A DNA stretch of 64,000 nucleotides from Occultella glacieicola. Lineage in GTDB: Bacteria > Actinomycetota > Actinomycetes > Actinomycetales > Beutenbergiaceae. The DNA lies in NCBI RefSeq assembly GCF_004353825.1, contig NZ_SMNA01000002.1, positions 186,001-250,000 of the forward strand, read 5' to 3'. The notes below the pieces were generated by a model. That model saw only the letters and a program-made list of their open reading frames with translations, had not been told where the DNA came from and did not search any database. The translations under genes and the position numbers were made by a program. Each line of letters starts with the position of its first letter. Position 1 is the stretch's first letter. Shown piece by piece: positions 51,587 through 61,027 of the stretch.

Positions 51587-52546
51587 GTGCCCGACGTCGA
51601 CGACCCGGAACTGCTGCGTGAGGTCAGCGTGGACTTCTACCTGGACGGGCTGTCCAAGGTGGAGATCGCGAAGGAACGGGGCCTGTCCCGGTTCCAGGTG
51701 GCGCGGATGCTGAACTCCGCCCGTGAGCTCGGCATCGTCCGGATCGAGATCTCGACGCCGGCACATCTGGACGCCTCCTCCGGTCGCACCCTGGCGCAGG
51801 CCCTCGGGGTGCGCGAGGTCGTCATCAGCTCGGGCACTTCGAGCAACCCCAGCCGGGCGACGCTCGCCCGCCACGTGGCCCGCGCGCTCGTGGACCGCGC
51901 CAGGCCGCAGATGACGATCGGCGTCTCCTGGTCCCGGACCATCGAACTGGCGGCGAAGCACATCGAGAACCTGCCGCCCTGTGAGGTCGTGCAGCTCGTG
52001 GGGGCCCAGCCGGTCGAGGGGAGCGGGAACTCCCTCGAGATGATCCAGCAGTTCAAGGCCCTCCCTGGGGTGCGCACGTTCCCGATCTGGGCGCCGCTGG
52101 TGGTCCAGGACGCGGCCACGGCGGCGGGGCTGCGCGCACAGCCGCAGATCGCGCGCGCCCTGGAGCGCGCCGAGCACCTGGACATCGCCGTGGTCGCGGT
52201 CGGGGGGTGGTCGACGGAGTCTTCGACGGTCTACTCGAACGTGAGCCCCGACGACATCGCCGAAGCCGTCGCCGCGGGCGCCGTGGGCGAGTGCGCGGGA
52301 CACCTGATCGACGCCGAGGGCCGCCTGGTGCCGACCGCTCTGGAGACGCGGATCGTCGGCGTCGGCCTCGACCAGCTGCGGCGGACCCCCGAGGTCATCG
52401 TGTGCGCCCACGGTGCGTCCGCGGCGCCGGCCGTGCGCGCAGCCGTACGCGGGGGGATCGGATCGACGGTGGTGCTCGACCCGGCGGCGGCGGGCGCCCT
52501 GACCGACCTCCTTCGGGCCGAGTCGGCGGGCACGCCGGTCGACTAG
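51587..52546 (+). CDS. SorC/DeoR-family sugar-binding transcriptional regulator
   Basis: A 319-residue SorC-type regulator. The HTH is near residues 18-50 (LSKVEIAKERGLSRFQVARM), then a phosphosugar-binding domain with TIGVSWSRTIELAAKHIENL, NSLEMIQQF and DIAVVAVGGWSTESSTV. Such proteins sense phosphorylated sugars and act on transporter genes. GTG 51587 has GGAGGATCC before it. It is divergent from the importer and convergent with the dehydrogenase, and both carry its likely operators. Confidence 0.92.
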   Translation: MPDVDDPELLREVSVDFYLDGLSKVEIAKERGLSRFQVARMLNSARELGIVRIEISTPAHLDASSGRTLAQALGVREVVISSGTSSNPSRATLARHVARALVDRARPQMTIGVSWSRTIELAAKHIENLPPCEVVQLVGAQPVEGSGNSLEMIQQFKALPGVRTFPIWAPLVVQDAATAAGLRAQPQIARALERAEHLDIAVVAVGGWSTESSTVYSNVSPDDIAEAVAAGAVGECAGHLIDAEGRLVPTALETRIVGVGLDQLRRTPEVIVCAHGASAAPAVRAAVRGGIGSTVVLDPAAAGALTDLLRAESAGTPVD

Positions 52547-52573
52547 CGGGCCGGCCGAGCGACTCCACGACGC

Positions 52574-54058
52574 TCACTCCATCGACGCGTCATCCAGGTT
52601 CTCCAGGGTCACCCGGGCCCCGTCTCGGTGCAGCGACGCCAGTGCCGAGCGGTAGGGACCGACGAACCGGTCGTCGTCGACGATATCGCCGAACAGGTCC
52701 CGGTCCCGGACGAACGCGAGGTCGTCCTGACCCTGCGTCCGCGCGACCGCGGTGAGCTGCTCGGCGAGCCGGTCCACAACCTCGATCGGCTCCCCCGCCT
52801 CGTCGACTCCTTCGGCGTACCGCGCCCAGCTGGCCACGATCGCCGCCGAGAGCCTGACCTGACCTCCGGCGGCGAGGTTCTCCCGGATCACCGGCACGAG
52901 CCATTTCGGGATGCGGTCGGAGGACTCGGCACACAGCCGCGCCAGGGTGTCGCGCACGTGCGGGTTGGAGAACCGCTCGATCAGGGTGTGCTTGTAGGCG
53001 GTCAGGTCCACGCCCGGAACCGGTCGCAACGTCGGCGTGCCCTCCTGGTCCATATAGGCGAGCAGGAAACGCGCGAACAGCGGGTCCTGGCAGGCGTCGT
53101 GGACGAGCCGGTACCCGGCCAGGTACCCGAAGTAGGCGACCGCCTGGTGGCTGGCATTGAGCAGCCGGAGCTTCATCAGCTCGTACGGCATCACGTCCTC
53201 GACAACCTGGACGCCGACGTCCTCGTACGGTGGGCGGCCGTCGGCGAACCGGTCCTCGAGTACCCACTGGGCGAACGGCTCGCACACCACCGGCCAGGCG
53301 TCGGAGATGCCGAACCTCTCGGCGACCATGGCACGGTCGTCGTCGGTGGTCACCGGGGTGATCCGGTCGACCATGGAGTTCGGGAACGGGACCGATCCCT
53401 CGATCCAGGCGGCCAGCTCGGGGTCCTTGGCGCGCGCGAACGCGGCGAACATCTTGTGCGCGACCTCGCCGTTGCCCTGGATGTTGTCGCAGCTCATCAC
53501 GGTGAACGGGGTCACGCCGCGGTCCCGGCGCCGGCGCAGCGCCTCGGTCACATACGCGAAGGACGTGGTGGGCACGGCACCGTCGGTCAGGTCCGCCCGC
53601 ACCTGGGGGTTGCCGAGGTCGAACTCGCCCGTCACCGGGTTGACGTTGTAACCGCCCTCGGTGACCGTGAGCGAGACGATCCGCACCTGTGGGTCCGCCA
53701 TCTTCTCGATGGCCGCCTCCGGATCGTCGGGCCCGTAGAGATACTCCACGATCGAGCCGACCACCGTCGGCTCGTAGGTGCCGTCCGGATGCTTGAGCAC
53801 CAACGTGTAGAGCCCGTCCTGGGCGTTCAGCGCGTCCCGCATCCGGACGTCACCCGGCAGCAGACCGAGCCCGCAGATCGCCCAGTCCAGCGCCTTCCCC
53901 TCGCGCATCAGCCGGTCGAGGTACATGGCCTGGTGGGCCCGGTGGAAGCCACCGACGCCGATGTGTACGATCCCGGCCCGCAGCGCGGACCGGTCGTAGG
54001 GGGGAGTCGCCACGTCCGAGCCGAGGCCCCGGACGGTCTCATCGCTGAGAAGTGTCAT
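52574..54058 (-). CDS. Mannitol dehydrogenase-family long-chain polyol 2-dehydrogenase
   Basis: A 494-residue NAD(P)-dependent enzyme oxidising a polyol (such as mannitol, sorbitol or arabitol) to the keto-sugar. GIVHIGVGGFHRAHQAMYLD is the Rossmann-type N terminus. TPFTVMSCDNIQGNGEVAHK and the catalytic KLRLLNASHQAVAYFGYLAG are family motifs. ATG 54058 is preferred over in-frame extension into the operator region. Two TCAGRTGAGC copies lie 39-72 bp upstream, linking it to the SorC regulator and importer. Confidence 0.93.
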   Translation of the reverse strand: MTLLSDETVRGLGSDVATPPYDRSALRAGIVHIGVGGFHRAHQAMYLDRLMREGKALDWAICGLGLLPGDVRMRDALNAQDGLYTLVLKHPDGTYEPTVVGSIVEYLYGPDDPEAAIEKMADPQVRIVSLTVTEGGYNVNPVTGEFDLGNPQVRADLTDGAVPTTSFAYVTEALRRRRDRGVTPFTVMSCDNIQGNGEVAHKMFAAFARAKDPELAAWIEGSVPFPNSMVDRITPVTTDDDRAMVAERFGISDAWPVVCEPFAQWVLEDRFADGRPPYEDVGVQVVEDVMPYELMKLRLLNASHQAVAYFGYLAGYRLVHDACQDPLFARFLLAYMDQEGTPTLRPVPGVDLTAYKHTLIERFSNPHVRDTLARLCAESSDRIPKWLVPVIRENLAAGGQVRLSAAIVASWARYAEGVDEAGEPIEVVDRLAEQLTAVARTQGQDDLAFVRDRDLFGDIVDDDRFVGPYRSALASLHRDGARVTLENLDDASME

Positions 54059-54096
54059 CGCTGCATCCTTCGTCGACGTCGTTGGGAGCGACGATA

Positions 54097-54130
54097 TCAG
54101 GTGAGCACCGTCCGAGATATCAGATGAGCG
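54097..54130 (-). promoter_or_regulatory. Two SorC-type operators of the polyol dehydrogenase
   Basis: GATATCAGGTGAGCA (54093-54107) and GATATCAGATGAGCG (54116-54130) are direct repeats 23 bp apart. The core matches TCAGATGAGCA upstream of the SorC gene. They lie between the rdgB stop and the dehydrogenase start. Confidence 0.75.
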
Positions 54131-54137
54131 ACGGCGC

Positions 54138-54794
54138 TCAGGATCGAGCGAGCGCGTCCGCGATGTGCGCGGCGAGCGCCCGGAAGGCCCGGCCCCGGTG
54201 CGAGATCGCGTTCTTCTCGTCCGCGGTGAGTTCGGCGCACGAGCGGGTCTCGCCGTCGGGGCGCAGGATCGGGTCGTAGCCGAACCCACCCTCGCCGCGG
54301 GGGGTGGTGAGCAGGGTGCCGCGCAGTTCCCCGAGTTCGACGTGCTCGTGCCCGTCCGGCGTGACCAGGGCCGCGGCGCAGACGAACCCGGCGGCCCGGT
54401 GCGGCTCCGGGACGTCCGCGAGCTGGGCCAGGAGCAGGTCCAGATTCGCTTGGTCGTCGCCGTGGCGTCCGGCCCAGCGTGCCGAGAAGATCCCAGGTGC
54501 CCCGCCCAGCACGTCGACGGCGAGCCCGGAGTCGTCGGCGACGGCCACCAGGTGAGTGTGCGCGGCCAGGGCGCGCGCCTTGATCAGCGCGTTCTCGGCG
54601 AACGTCACGCCGTTCTCGACGGGCTCGGCGGCACCGGCCTGCGCGGCACCGATGATCTGTTCGGGCTCGAGTGGCGTGAGCCCGGCGAGGATCGCGCGGA
54701 GCTCGCCCAGCTTGTGGGCGTTGTGGGTGGCCAGCACCAGCCGGGGCGCACCCGTCTGCGGGCCGGACGCGCCGCCGTCGGGCATGGTGTTCAT
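54138..54794 (-). CDS. rdgB: XTP/dITP pyrophosphatase (RdgB/HAM1)
   Basis: A 218-residue house-cleaning nucleotide pyrophosphatase. [55 protein letters not shown] and [15 protein letters not shown] plus [14 protein letters not shown] are diagnostic. ATG 54794 overlaps the rph stop (ATGA); ATG 54785 is an alternative. rph-rdgB is a common actinobacterial pair. Confidence 0.95.
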   Translation of the reverse strand: MNTMPDGGASGPQTGAPRLVLATHNAHKLGELRAILAGLTPLEPEQIIGAAQAGAAEPVENGVTFAENALIKARALAAHTHLVAVADDSGLAVDVLGGAPGIFSARWAGRHGDDQANLDLLLAQLADVPEPHRAAGFVCAAALVTPDGHEHVELGELRGTLLTTPRGEGGFGYDPILRPDGETRSCAELTADEKNAISHRGRAFRALAAHIADALARS

Positions 54795-55573
54795 CGGGCG
54801 GACGCGTCCAGCGGACCCGGCGCCGGGCGGCGCCCGAGCGGCGCCGCGAGCGCCTCGGCCTGCAGTTCGGTCAGCCGGGCCGTGCCGGCCACGGCGAGGT
54901 CCAGCAGCGCGTCGAGCTCGGCCCGGTGGAACGGGACGCCCTCGGCGGTGCCCTGCACCTCGACGAACGAACCGGAGCCGGTGACCACGACGTTCATGTC
55001 GGTCTCGGCGCGGACGTCCTCGGTGTAGGGCAGGTCGAGCATCGGGGTCGCGTCGATGATGCCGACGCTGACGGCGGCCACGGAGTCGGTCAGCACGGTC
55101 GCCTTCTTCGCGACCGCGCCGCTCTCGCGGCCCCAGGTGATCGCGTCGGCGAGGGCCACGTAGGCGCCGGTGATCGCGGCGGTGCGGGTGCCGCCGTCGG
55201 CCTGGAGCACGTCGCAGTCGAGCACGATCGTGTTCTCACCGAGCGCGGACACGTCGATGATCGCACGCAGCGAGCGGCCGATCAGCCGGGAGATCTCGTG
55301 GGTCCGGCCGCCGATGCGGCCCTTGACCGACTCCCGGTCGGAGCGGGAGTTGGTGGACCGCGGCAGCATTGCGTACTCGGCGGTGACCCAGCCCTGGCCG
55401 GACCCCTTGCGCCAGCGCGGCACCCCCTCGGTGAACGAGGCAGTGCACAGCACCCGAGTGCCGCCGAACTCCACCAGCACCGAGCCCTCGGCCTGGTCGG
55501 ACCAGCCCCGGTGGAAGCGCACGGGGCGCAGTTCGTCGGGTCGGCGGCCGTCGGCGCGGGTCACATCAGTCAT
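54791..55573 (-). CDS. rph: Ribonuclease PH
   Basis: A 260-residue phosphorolytic 3'-5' exoribonuclease that trims tRNA precursors. [72 protein letters not shown] and [20 protein letters not shown] are the family motifs. ATG 55573 has TAGGCT seven bases upstream (leaderless pattern). Coupled to rdgB. Confidence 0.96.
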   Translation of the reverse strand: MTDVTRADGRRPDELRPVRFHRGWSDQAEGSVLVEFGGTRVLCTASFTEGVPRWRKGSGQGWVTAEYAMLPRSTNSRSDRESVKGRIGGRTHEISRLIGRSLRAIIDVSALGENTIVLDCDVLQADGGTRTAAITGAYVALADAITWGRESGAVAKKATVLTDSVAAVSVGIIDATPMLDLPYTEDVRAETDMNVVVTGSGSFVEVQGTAEGVPFHRAELDALLDLAVAGTARLTELQAEALAAPLGRRPAPGPLDASAR

Positions 55574-55674
55574 GGGCACGAGCCTAAGGCCGGCTGCCCT
55601 TGATCCGTTCCACGTGGCCCCAGGACCGCAGGTTCGCGGCGACGATGTGTCGACCCGTCGAAAGGAAGGCAGGC

Positions 55675-56097
55675 TCAGCCCGCCGGACTGAGGCTCCGGT
55701 TCGGGTTCGCGTCCGGATCCGCGGTGTCGTCGGGAGTGAGAGGGGCGAGGACGCGAGCCGATGCAGCGTCGTCCGCGAGCCTTGGCCTGACCTCGCGGAG
55801 GTCCACCGCGACGGACTCCCACAGGACGTTCTCGTCGATGTCCAGGTCGTTGTGGGCGAGACGGTTGCGCATACCTCGGAGAGCACGAGAACCATCACCG
55901 CCGAAGTAGCGCTCCCGGAGCTCGGCGGGAAGTCCCTGCGCGGCCTGGAACACGCGCTCGACGATCCGCTCGGCCGCGTGCCTCAGCGGCCAGTCGGCGC
56001 GGAGCCCGCCTGGTCCTTGGCGAGCCCAGCAGCGACGTCAACCTCGGCGTCCAGTGCGAGGACGGCCTCGGCCTCCTCGGGTGTCACAGCGGAACGG
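55675..56097 (-). pseudogene. HepT-like toxin remnant (frameshifted)
   Basis: From GTG 56097 the first frame reads VTPEEAEAVLALDAEVDVAA, then LAKDQAGSAPTGR and a stop. The other frame from about 56010 continues with DWPLRHAAERIVERVFQAAQ, LPAELRERYFGG and [20 protein letters not shown] to 55675. A single-base indel near 56001-56012 (G-run) separates them. MRNRLAH keeps the HepT Rx4H residues but the usual following Tyr is replaced (HND). The GTG overlaps the MntA stop (GTGA). HepT toxins are RNases or tRNA-damaging enzymes neutralised by MntA. Confidence 0.72.
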
Positions 56098-56398
56098 TGT
56101 CACGCAGGATCGTGTACCCGACGCCGGTACGCCGCGCACGATCGATCACGCGCTCCTGGTCGACGACGTCGACGGTCAGGCCGGTGAGCTCCTGAACTCG
56201 TCGGTGATCCGGACCAGGTCGCGGCGGGCATCCGGTCGGAACGCGACGATGAGGTCAAGGTCGGAGCGTCCACCATCCTGGCCCGCGGGCGACGGATCCG
56301 AACAGGCCGGCGTCACTGACTCCGTGGGCGGCAGGCACGGCGCGAATCTGTTCGCGATAGCGAGCGAGAACGTCACCCGGCGTGAGCACGTCGCTCAT
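56094..56398 (-). pseudogene. MntA-like nucleotidyltransferase antitoxin remnant (two frameshifts)
   Basis: The first frame begins MSDVLTPGDVLARYREQIRA and reaches GLFGSVARG, then runs into a stop. Shifting near 56280-56290 gives QDGGRSDLDLIVAFRPDARR, which completes GSx10DxD (GSVARGQDGGRSDLD). Another shift near 56191 gives ELTGLTVDVVDQERVIDRAR and ends TILRDTVPL at the HepT junction. The order, lengths and GTGA junction match an MntA/HepT operon. Two indels in one gene make sequencing error less likely than decay. Confidence 0.75.
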
Positions 56399-56484
56399 GG
56401 ACGGTCCGTTCTAGTTCCTCGTTCAGGATACCGGGAGGCGTACGCGCTGGAATGGCGCGGCGCCGGGGCGGGTTGCCTTGGGTG

Positions 56485-57465
56485 ATGACCGCCGAACGAT
56501 TCCCGATCTCCCTGCTCGACCGCTCCCGCACCCGGGCGGGTGAGGATCCCGCGCACGCGCTGGCGGCCAGTGTCACTCGGGCACAGCAGGCGGATTCGCT
56601 CGGCTTCCACCGGTTCTGGGTCGCCGAGCACCACAGCGTGCCGGGGATCGCCAGTGGGCACGCACCGGTGCTGATGGCCGCGATCGCAGCCGCGACCCGG
56701 TCGATCCGCGTCGGATCGGGGGGCGTGATGCTGCCGAACCACCGGCCCCTGCAGGTCGCCGAGCAGGCACTCATGCTGGAGGCCCTGTTCCCGGGAAGGA
56801 TCGACCTCGGGCTCGGTCGCTCGCTCGGGTTCACGAGACCGGTACGCACCGCACTCGGTGTCGAGAAGTACTCCCCCGACGACTTCACCCGGGACCTGAC
56901 CGCGGTGCACGCATTCCTGGAGGGCACCGGCCCCGTCACCGCGATGCCACCGCTGGCGGCGCCACCACCCGTCCACGTCCTCGCGACCGGATCGGGCCTG
57001 GCCGTCGCCGCGCGCCTCGGCCTGCCGGTCGTGGTGGGCGGGCCGGTCCTGTTCGGCGAACTGGGCGCGCTCGAGGAGTACCGGCGCAGCTACCGGCCGA
57101 GCCCGGCGTGGCCCGAGCCCCGGGTGACGATCAGCCTCGAGGTGATGATCGCCAACAGTCCCGAACGCGCCCGCGAACTCCTGCTGCCCGAGGCGGTCGC
57201 GCTCGCCGAGTCCCGGACCACCGGTTCGTTCGGGCCGTTGCGCGAGGTGACCACCGCCGAGGCGGACGCCCTGCCGGAGCGGGTGCGCACCGCCGTCGGG
57301 CGTCAGCTCGATCTCGCCGTGCACGGCACCCCGGCGCGGGTGCGCACCGAACTCGGCGACCTGGTCCGGCGCACCGGCGCCGCCGAGGTGCTCGCGTCCA
57401 CGTCCACCTTCGACCACGACGCGCTGGCCGCCGCGGACGCCGCGCTCGCGGATCTGCAGACCTGA
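56485..57465 (+). CDS. LLM-class flavin-dependent oxidoreductase (MsnO8-like)
   Basis: A 326-residue luciferase-like protein: FPISLLDRSRTRAGEDPAHA, SLGFHRFWVAEHHSVPGIA, IRVGSGGVMLPNHRPLQVAE and PGRIDLGLGRSLGFTRPVR. These are typical of the MsnO8/alkanal-monooxygenase-like group (FMN). ATG 56485 follows a Gly/Arg-rich leader that is not part of the family. It is convergent with ppc. The substrate is unknown. Confidence 0.88.
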   Translation: MTAERFPISLLDRSRTRAGEDPAHALAASVTRAQQADSLGFHRFWVAEHHSVPGIASGHAPVLMAAIAAATRSIRVGSGGVMLPNHRPLQVAEQALMLEALFPGRIDLGLGRSLGFTRPVRTALGVEKYSPDDFTRDLTAVHAFLEGTGPVTAMPPLAAPPPVHVLATGSGLAVAARLGLPVVVGGPVLFGELGALEEYRRSYRPSPAWPEPRVTISLEVMIANSPERARELLLPEAVALAESRTTGSFGPLREVTTAEADALPERVRTAVGRQLDLAVHGTPARVRTELGDLVRRTGAAEVLASTSTFDHDALAAADAALADLQT

Positions 57466-57473
57466 TCGGCTGA

Positions 57474-60188
57474 TCAGCCGGTGTTCTGCAGGCCGGCGGC
57501 GACCCCGTTGACGGACAGCATCATGACCCGCCGGATCTGGGCGTCGGTGGCCTGGTCGGAGCCGTCGGTGGCGCGCAGCGCCCGCAGCGCCCGCAGCTGG
57601 ATCAGCGACAGCGCGTCCACGTAAGGGCTGCGCAACTGCACCGCCCGGCCGAGCACCCGGTGGCCGGCGAGCAGCCGGTCCTGGCCGGTGATGTCCACGA
57701 TCCACCGACGGGTCAGGGCCATCTCCTCGAGCACGAGGTCGGCGAGGTCGTCCCGGTCCCCCAGGGCGAGGTACCGGCGGGCGATGCGCTCGTCCGTCTT
57801 GGCGAGGGACATCTCGACGTTGTCGATCATCGTGGCGAACAGCGGCCAGCGGGCGTAGGCGTCGGTGAGCACGTCCAGGTCGCCGACGGCGGCGAGCGCG
57901 GTGCCGAGGCCGAACCAGCCGGTCAGGTTGATCCGGGCCTGCGTCCACGCGAACACCCACGGGATCGCCCGCAGGTCCTCGAGGGACTCCACGCTGAGGC
58001 CGCGCCGAGCCGGACGCGAACCCAGTGGCAGCCAGCCGACCTCCTCCTGCGGGGTCACCTGGGCGAACCAGGCGGGGAACCCGTCCGCCTTGACCAACTC
58101 GAAGAAACGCTCACGGGAGGCGGTGTCCAGACGGGCGGCGACGTCGGCGAAGTCCCGGGCCGCACTCGCGTTGCGCTCCGAGACGACCGGCGTGCCCTGG
58201 AGCAGGGTCGCGGCGACGACCTGCTCGATGTGCCGGGCCGCGATCACCGGGTTGCCGTAGCGGGCGAAGATGACCTCGCCCTGCTCGGTGAGCTTGAACC
58301 GTCCGTCCACCGAGCCCGGCGGCTGGGCCAGCACGGCCCGGTTCGCCGGGCCGCCGCCACGGCCGAGAGCCCCGCCGCGGCCGTGGAAGAGAGTGAGCCG
58401 GATGTCGTTCGCCTCGGCCCAGGCAGTGATCCGGCTCTGCGCCTCGTAGAGGGCGAGCGTGGCCGCGACCGGGCCGACGTCCTTGGAGGAGTCCGAGTAG
58501 CCGAGCATCACCTCGACGCGACGCCCCGTGGCGGCCAGGCGTGCCCGTACCTGCGGCAGGGTGAGCATCTCGTCGAGGACGTCCGGGGCGGCCTGCAGGT
58601 CCGCGAACGTCTCGAACAGCGGAATCACGTCCAGGACCGGCGCCTCCTCCGCCGAGCCGAGCGCCTCCTCGGCGAGCCGGTACACGTTCGCCAGGTCCTG
58701 GGCGCTGGTGGTGAACGAGACGATGTAACGCTTGGCCGCGAGCTGGCCGTAGCGACGCTGGACGGAGGCGATCGAGCGGAGGGTCTCCAGTACCTCCTCG
58801 CTCATCTCACTCAGAGGAGTCCCGGCGTCGATCTGCGCGAGGGTGGTCGCATGCACCTTCGAGTGCTGCCGGACCTCGAGCTCGGCCAGGTGGAACCCGA
58901 ACGTCTCGACCTGCCAGATGAGGTGCTGCACCTCGCCGTAGGCCTTGCGCTGGTCCCCGGCGGCGACGAGGGAGGCCTGCACCACGCGCAGGTCCTCGAG
59001 GAGTTCCTCGGGGCCGCCGTAGGCAAGGTCCGCGTCCCGACGACGGGTGGCGTCGATGCGCTCGGCGATCACCAGCATGACCTGGCGGTGCGGCTCGTTC
59101 GGGGACCGGAGCGCCACGTCCGCGGTCAGCTCGCCGGCGAGCCGTCGCTGTCGGCTCCAGAGTGCCTCCAGGTCCTTCGAGGCCGGGGTGGTCTCGGCAT
59201 CCAGGGTAAGGCTGCGCCCGACGCGCTGGGCCACTCGCTCGAGGCCCACCAGGACGTGTTCGGCGGCGATGGCCGCGGCGGCCCGGGTCACCGAGGAGGT
59301 GACGTTCGGGTTTCCGTCGCGGTCCGCCCCGATCCAACTGCCGAGCCGTACGAACGCGGGCGCCACCGGAGCCTTACGGCCGGCAGCGTCGTCGTCGTCA
59401 CCGTCCAGCAGCACGTCCAGCTCCCGGTACACCTGCGGGAGCGTGGTGAACAGGGTCTCGTCGAACACGCCCATCGCGGTGCGGACCTCGTCCAGCGGGG
59501 TCGGCTTCTCGGTGCGCAGCGGGGACGTGCGCCAGAGGGTGTCGATCTCGGACAGGAGGGTGCGCCGGTTCTCCTCGAGGGAGTGTGGCCCGAGGCGCGG
59601 GTCGTCCCGCTCGGCGACGAGGTCGGTGATCCGGCGGATCGATGCGGCCACGGCGCGGCGACGAGCCTCGGTGGGGTGCGCCGTCAGAACCGGCCGGAAC
59701 TCCAGCTCGCCGACCCGGCGGCGGGCCTCGTCCGCACCGACCTGGTCCACCAGGAACGCCAGGGCCGATTCGAGGGTCTCCTCCGGCACCCGCGCCGGCG
59801 ACTTCACGGCCGTGTCCCGGGCACGCAGCGTGCGGACCCGGTGGTACTCCTCGGAGAGGTTCACGAGGTGGAAGTAGCAGGCGAACGCCCGGGCGACCTC
59901 CTCCGCGCGCTCCAGGGAGAACGTCTCCACCAGCGCCTCCGCGGCCTCGAACGCGGTGGGGTCCGATCCGGAGTAGGCGGCGATGGTGAGCTCGCGCAGC
60001 CGCTCGACGTCGGCGAGCAGCTCCGGTCCACCGCTCTCGGTGAGAACGATGCCGAGCAGCTCACCCAGGAGGCGCACGTCGTGGCGTAGGGCGTCCGGCA
60101 TGTCCGTCCGGGCGCCGGTGCGCGATCCGGACGCGATGCCGGTCGCGGGGGTCTGCGAGGTCGAGGACGACTCACTCGAGGGATTCAT
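57474..60188 (-). CDS. ppc: Phosphoenolpyruvate carboxylase
   Basis: A 904-residue anaplerotic enzyme fixing bicarbonate onto PEP to give oxaloacetate. VLTAHPTEARRRA carries the catalytic His; WIGADRDGNPNVT, GYSDSSKDVG, FHGRGGALGRGGGP and the C-terminal QNTG are the family markers, and length is normal. ATG 60188 has TACCCT six bases upstream (leaderless pattern). It lies between the LLM gene and the MBL-murI block. Confidence 0.97.
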   Translation of the reverse strand: MNPSSESSSTSQTPATGIASGSRTGARTDMPDALRHDVRLLGELLGIVLTESGGPELLADVERLRELTIAAYSGSDPTAFEAAEALVETFSLERAEEVARAFACYFHLVNLSEEYHRVRTLRARDTAVKSPARVPEETLESALAFLVDQVGADEARRRVGELEFRPVLTAHPTEARRRAVAASIRRITDLVAERDDPRLGPHSLEENRRTLLSEIDTLWRTSPLRTEKPTPLDEVRTAMGVFDETLFTTLPQVYRELDVLLDGDDDDAAGRKAPVAPAFVRLGSWIGADRDGNPNVTSSVTRAAAAIAAEHVLVGLERVAQRVGRSLTLDAETTPASKDLEALWSRQRRLAGELTADVALRSPNEPHRQVMLVIAERIDATRRRDADLAYGGPEELLEDLRVVQASLVAAGDQRKAYGEVQHLIWQVETFGFHLAELEVRQHSKVHATTLAQIDAGTPLSEMSEEVLETLRSIASVQRRYGQLAAKRYIVSFTTSAQDLANVYRLAEEALGSAEEAPVLDVIPLFETFADLQAAPDVLDEMLTLPQVRARLAATGRRVEVMLGYSDSSKDVGPVAATLALYEAQSRITAWAEANDIRLTLFHGRGGALGRGGGPANRAVLAQPPGSVDGRFKLTEQGEVIFARYGNPVIAARHIEQVVAATLLQGTPVVSERNASAARDFADVAARLDTASRERFFELVKADGFPAWFAQVTPQEEVGWLPLGSRPARRGLSVESLEDLRAIPWVFAWTQARINLTGWFGLGTALAAVGDLDVLTDAYARWPLFATMIDNVEMSLAKTDERIARRYLALGDRDDLADLVLEEMALTRRWIVDITGQDRLLAGHRVLGRAVQLRSPYVDALSLIQLRALRALRATDGSDQATDAQIRRVMMLSVNGVAAGLQNTG

Positions 60189-60253
60189 GCCCCGAGGGTA
60201 CCTACGCGAGGCACCCTCGCCGTCGGGCGTCTCACCGAACGACCACGCCGGGC

Positions 60254-61027
60254 TCAGAGTGCCCAGGTGGCCCCGGGCTCGGCCAGGTCGACCGGCCCCG
60301 AGTAGGCGGTGAGCGCTTCCGCGAGCACGGTGGCCGCGGACGTCCACGGGGGTATATGCGTCAGCACGAGACGACGCACGCCGGCCCCGCTGGCGAGCTC
60401 CCCGGCGCGCCGGCCGGTCAGGTGGATGCCCCGGACCGTGTCCCGGCCCTCCTCGAAGGCGGCCTCGCTCAGCAGGAGGTGGGCGCCGTCGGCGGCCTCG
60501 GCCACGCCGGCGCAGGCGTCGGTGTCTCCGGTGTAGGTGATCACCCGGGCGCCGTCGCCACTCTCGCTCGGCCCGGTGACCCGGATCGCGAAGGCCGGCG
60601 TGGGATGACGCACCGCGACCGGCTCGATCGTGAACGGGCCGATCCGCACGGGCGCCGCCGGATCCCAGGCGAGGACCCGGAACTGGTCGTCCGCGGTGTC
60701 GGAGTCCCCGCAGATCTGGGCCAGCCGTGCCTGCGTGTGCTCCGGCCCGTAGACGTCCACGCGGGGGTGCGGGGCGCCGGGACCGTACTTGAGGTAGACG
60801 TGCAGGGCGGCCATGTCGACCACGTGGTCGGCGTGCAGGTGGGAGATCAGCACGCCGTCGATCGCCGCGGGGTCGCCGTAGCGCAGCAGCTGCCCGAACG
60901 CCCCGGAGCCGAGGTCGAGCACGAGCCGCCAGGTGCGACCGTCGGCATCGGCCTCGACCAGGTAGCACGAGGACGCCGACTCGGGCCCGGAGACGGATCC
61001 GGACGAGCCGATGATGGTGAGCCTCAC
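60254..61027 (-). CDS. MBL-fold metallo-hydrolase
   Basis: A 257-residue metallo-beta-lactamase-fold protein with the zinc-binding motif [16 protein letters not shown] and VLTHIPPW, plus [16 protein letters not shown]. This type is a phosphodiesterase/RNase Z-like branch, commonly beside murI in actinobacteria. GTG 61027 overlaps murI stop (GTGA). Exact substrate unknown. Confidence 0.9.
   Translation of the reverse strand: MRLTIIGSSGSVSGPESASSCYLVEADADGRTWRLVLDLGSGAFGQLLRYGDPAAIDGVLISHLHADHVVDMAALHVYLKYGPGAPHPRVDVYGPEHTQARLAQICGDSDTADDQFRVLAWDPAAPVRIGPFTIEPVAVRHPTPAFAIRVTGPSESGDGARVITYTGDTDACAGVAEAADGAHLLLSEAAFEEGRDTVRGIHLTGRRAGELASGAGVRRLVLTHIPPWTSAATVLAEALTAYSGPVDLAEPGATWAL

Noticed and set aside
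57660-60089. A plus-strand open frame of about 800 codons opposite ppc
   Set aside because: Antisense shadow of a strongly conserved enzyme; composition is Arg/Gly/Val-rich without domains.
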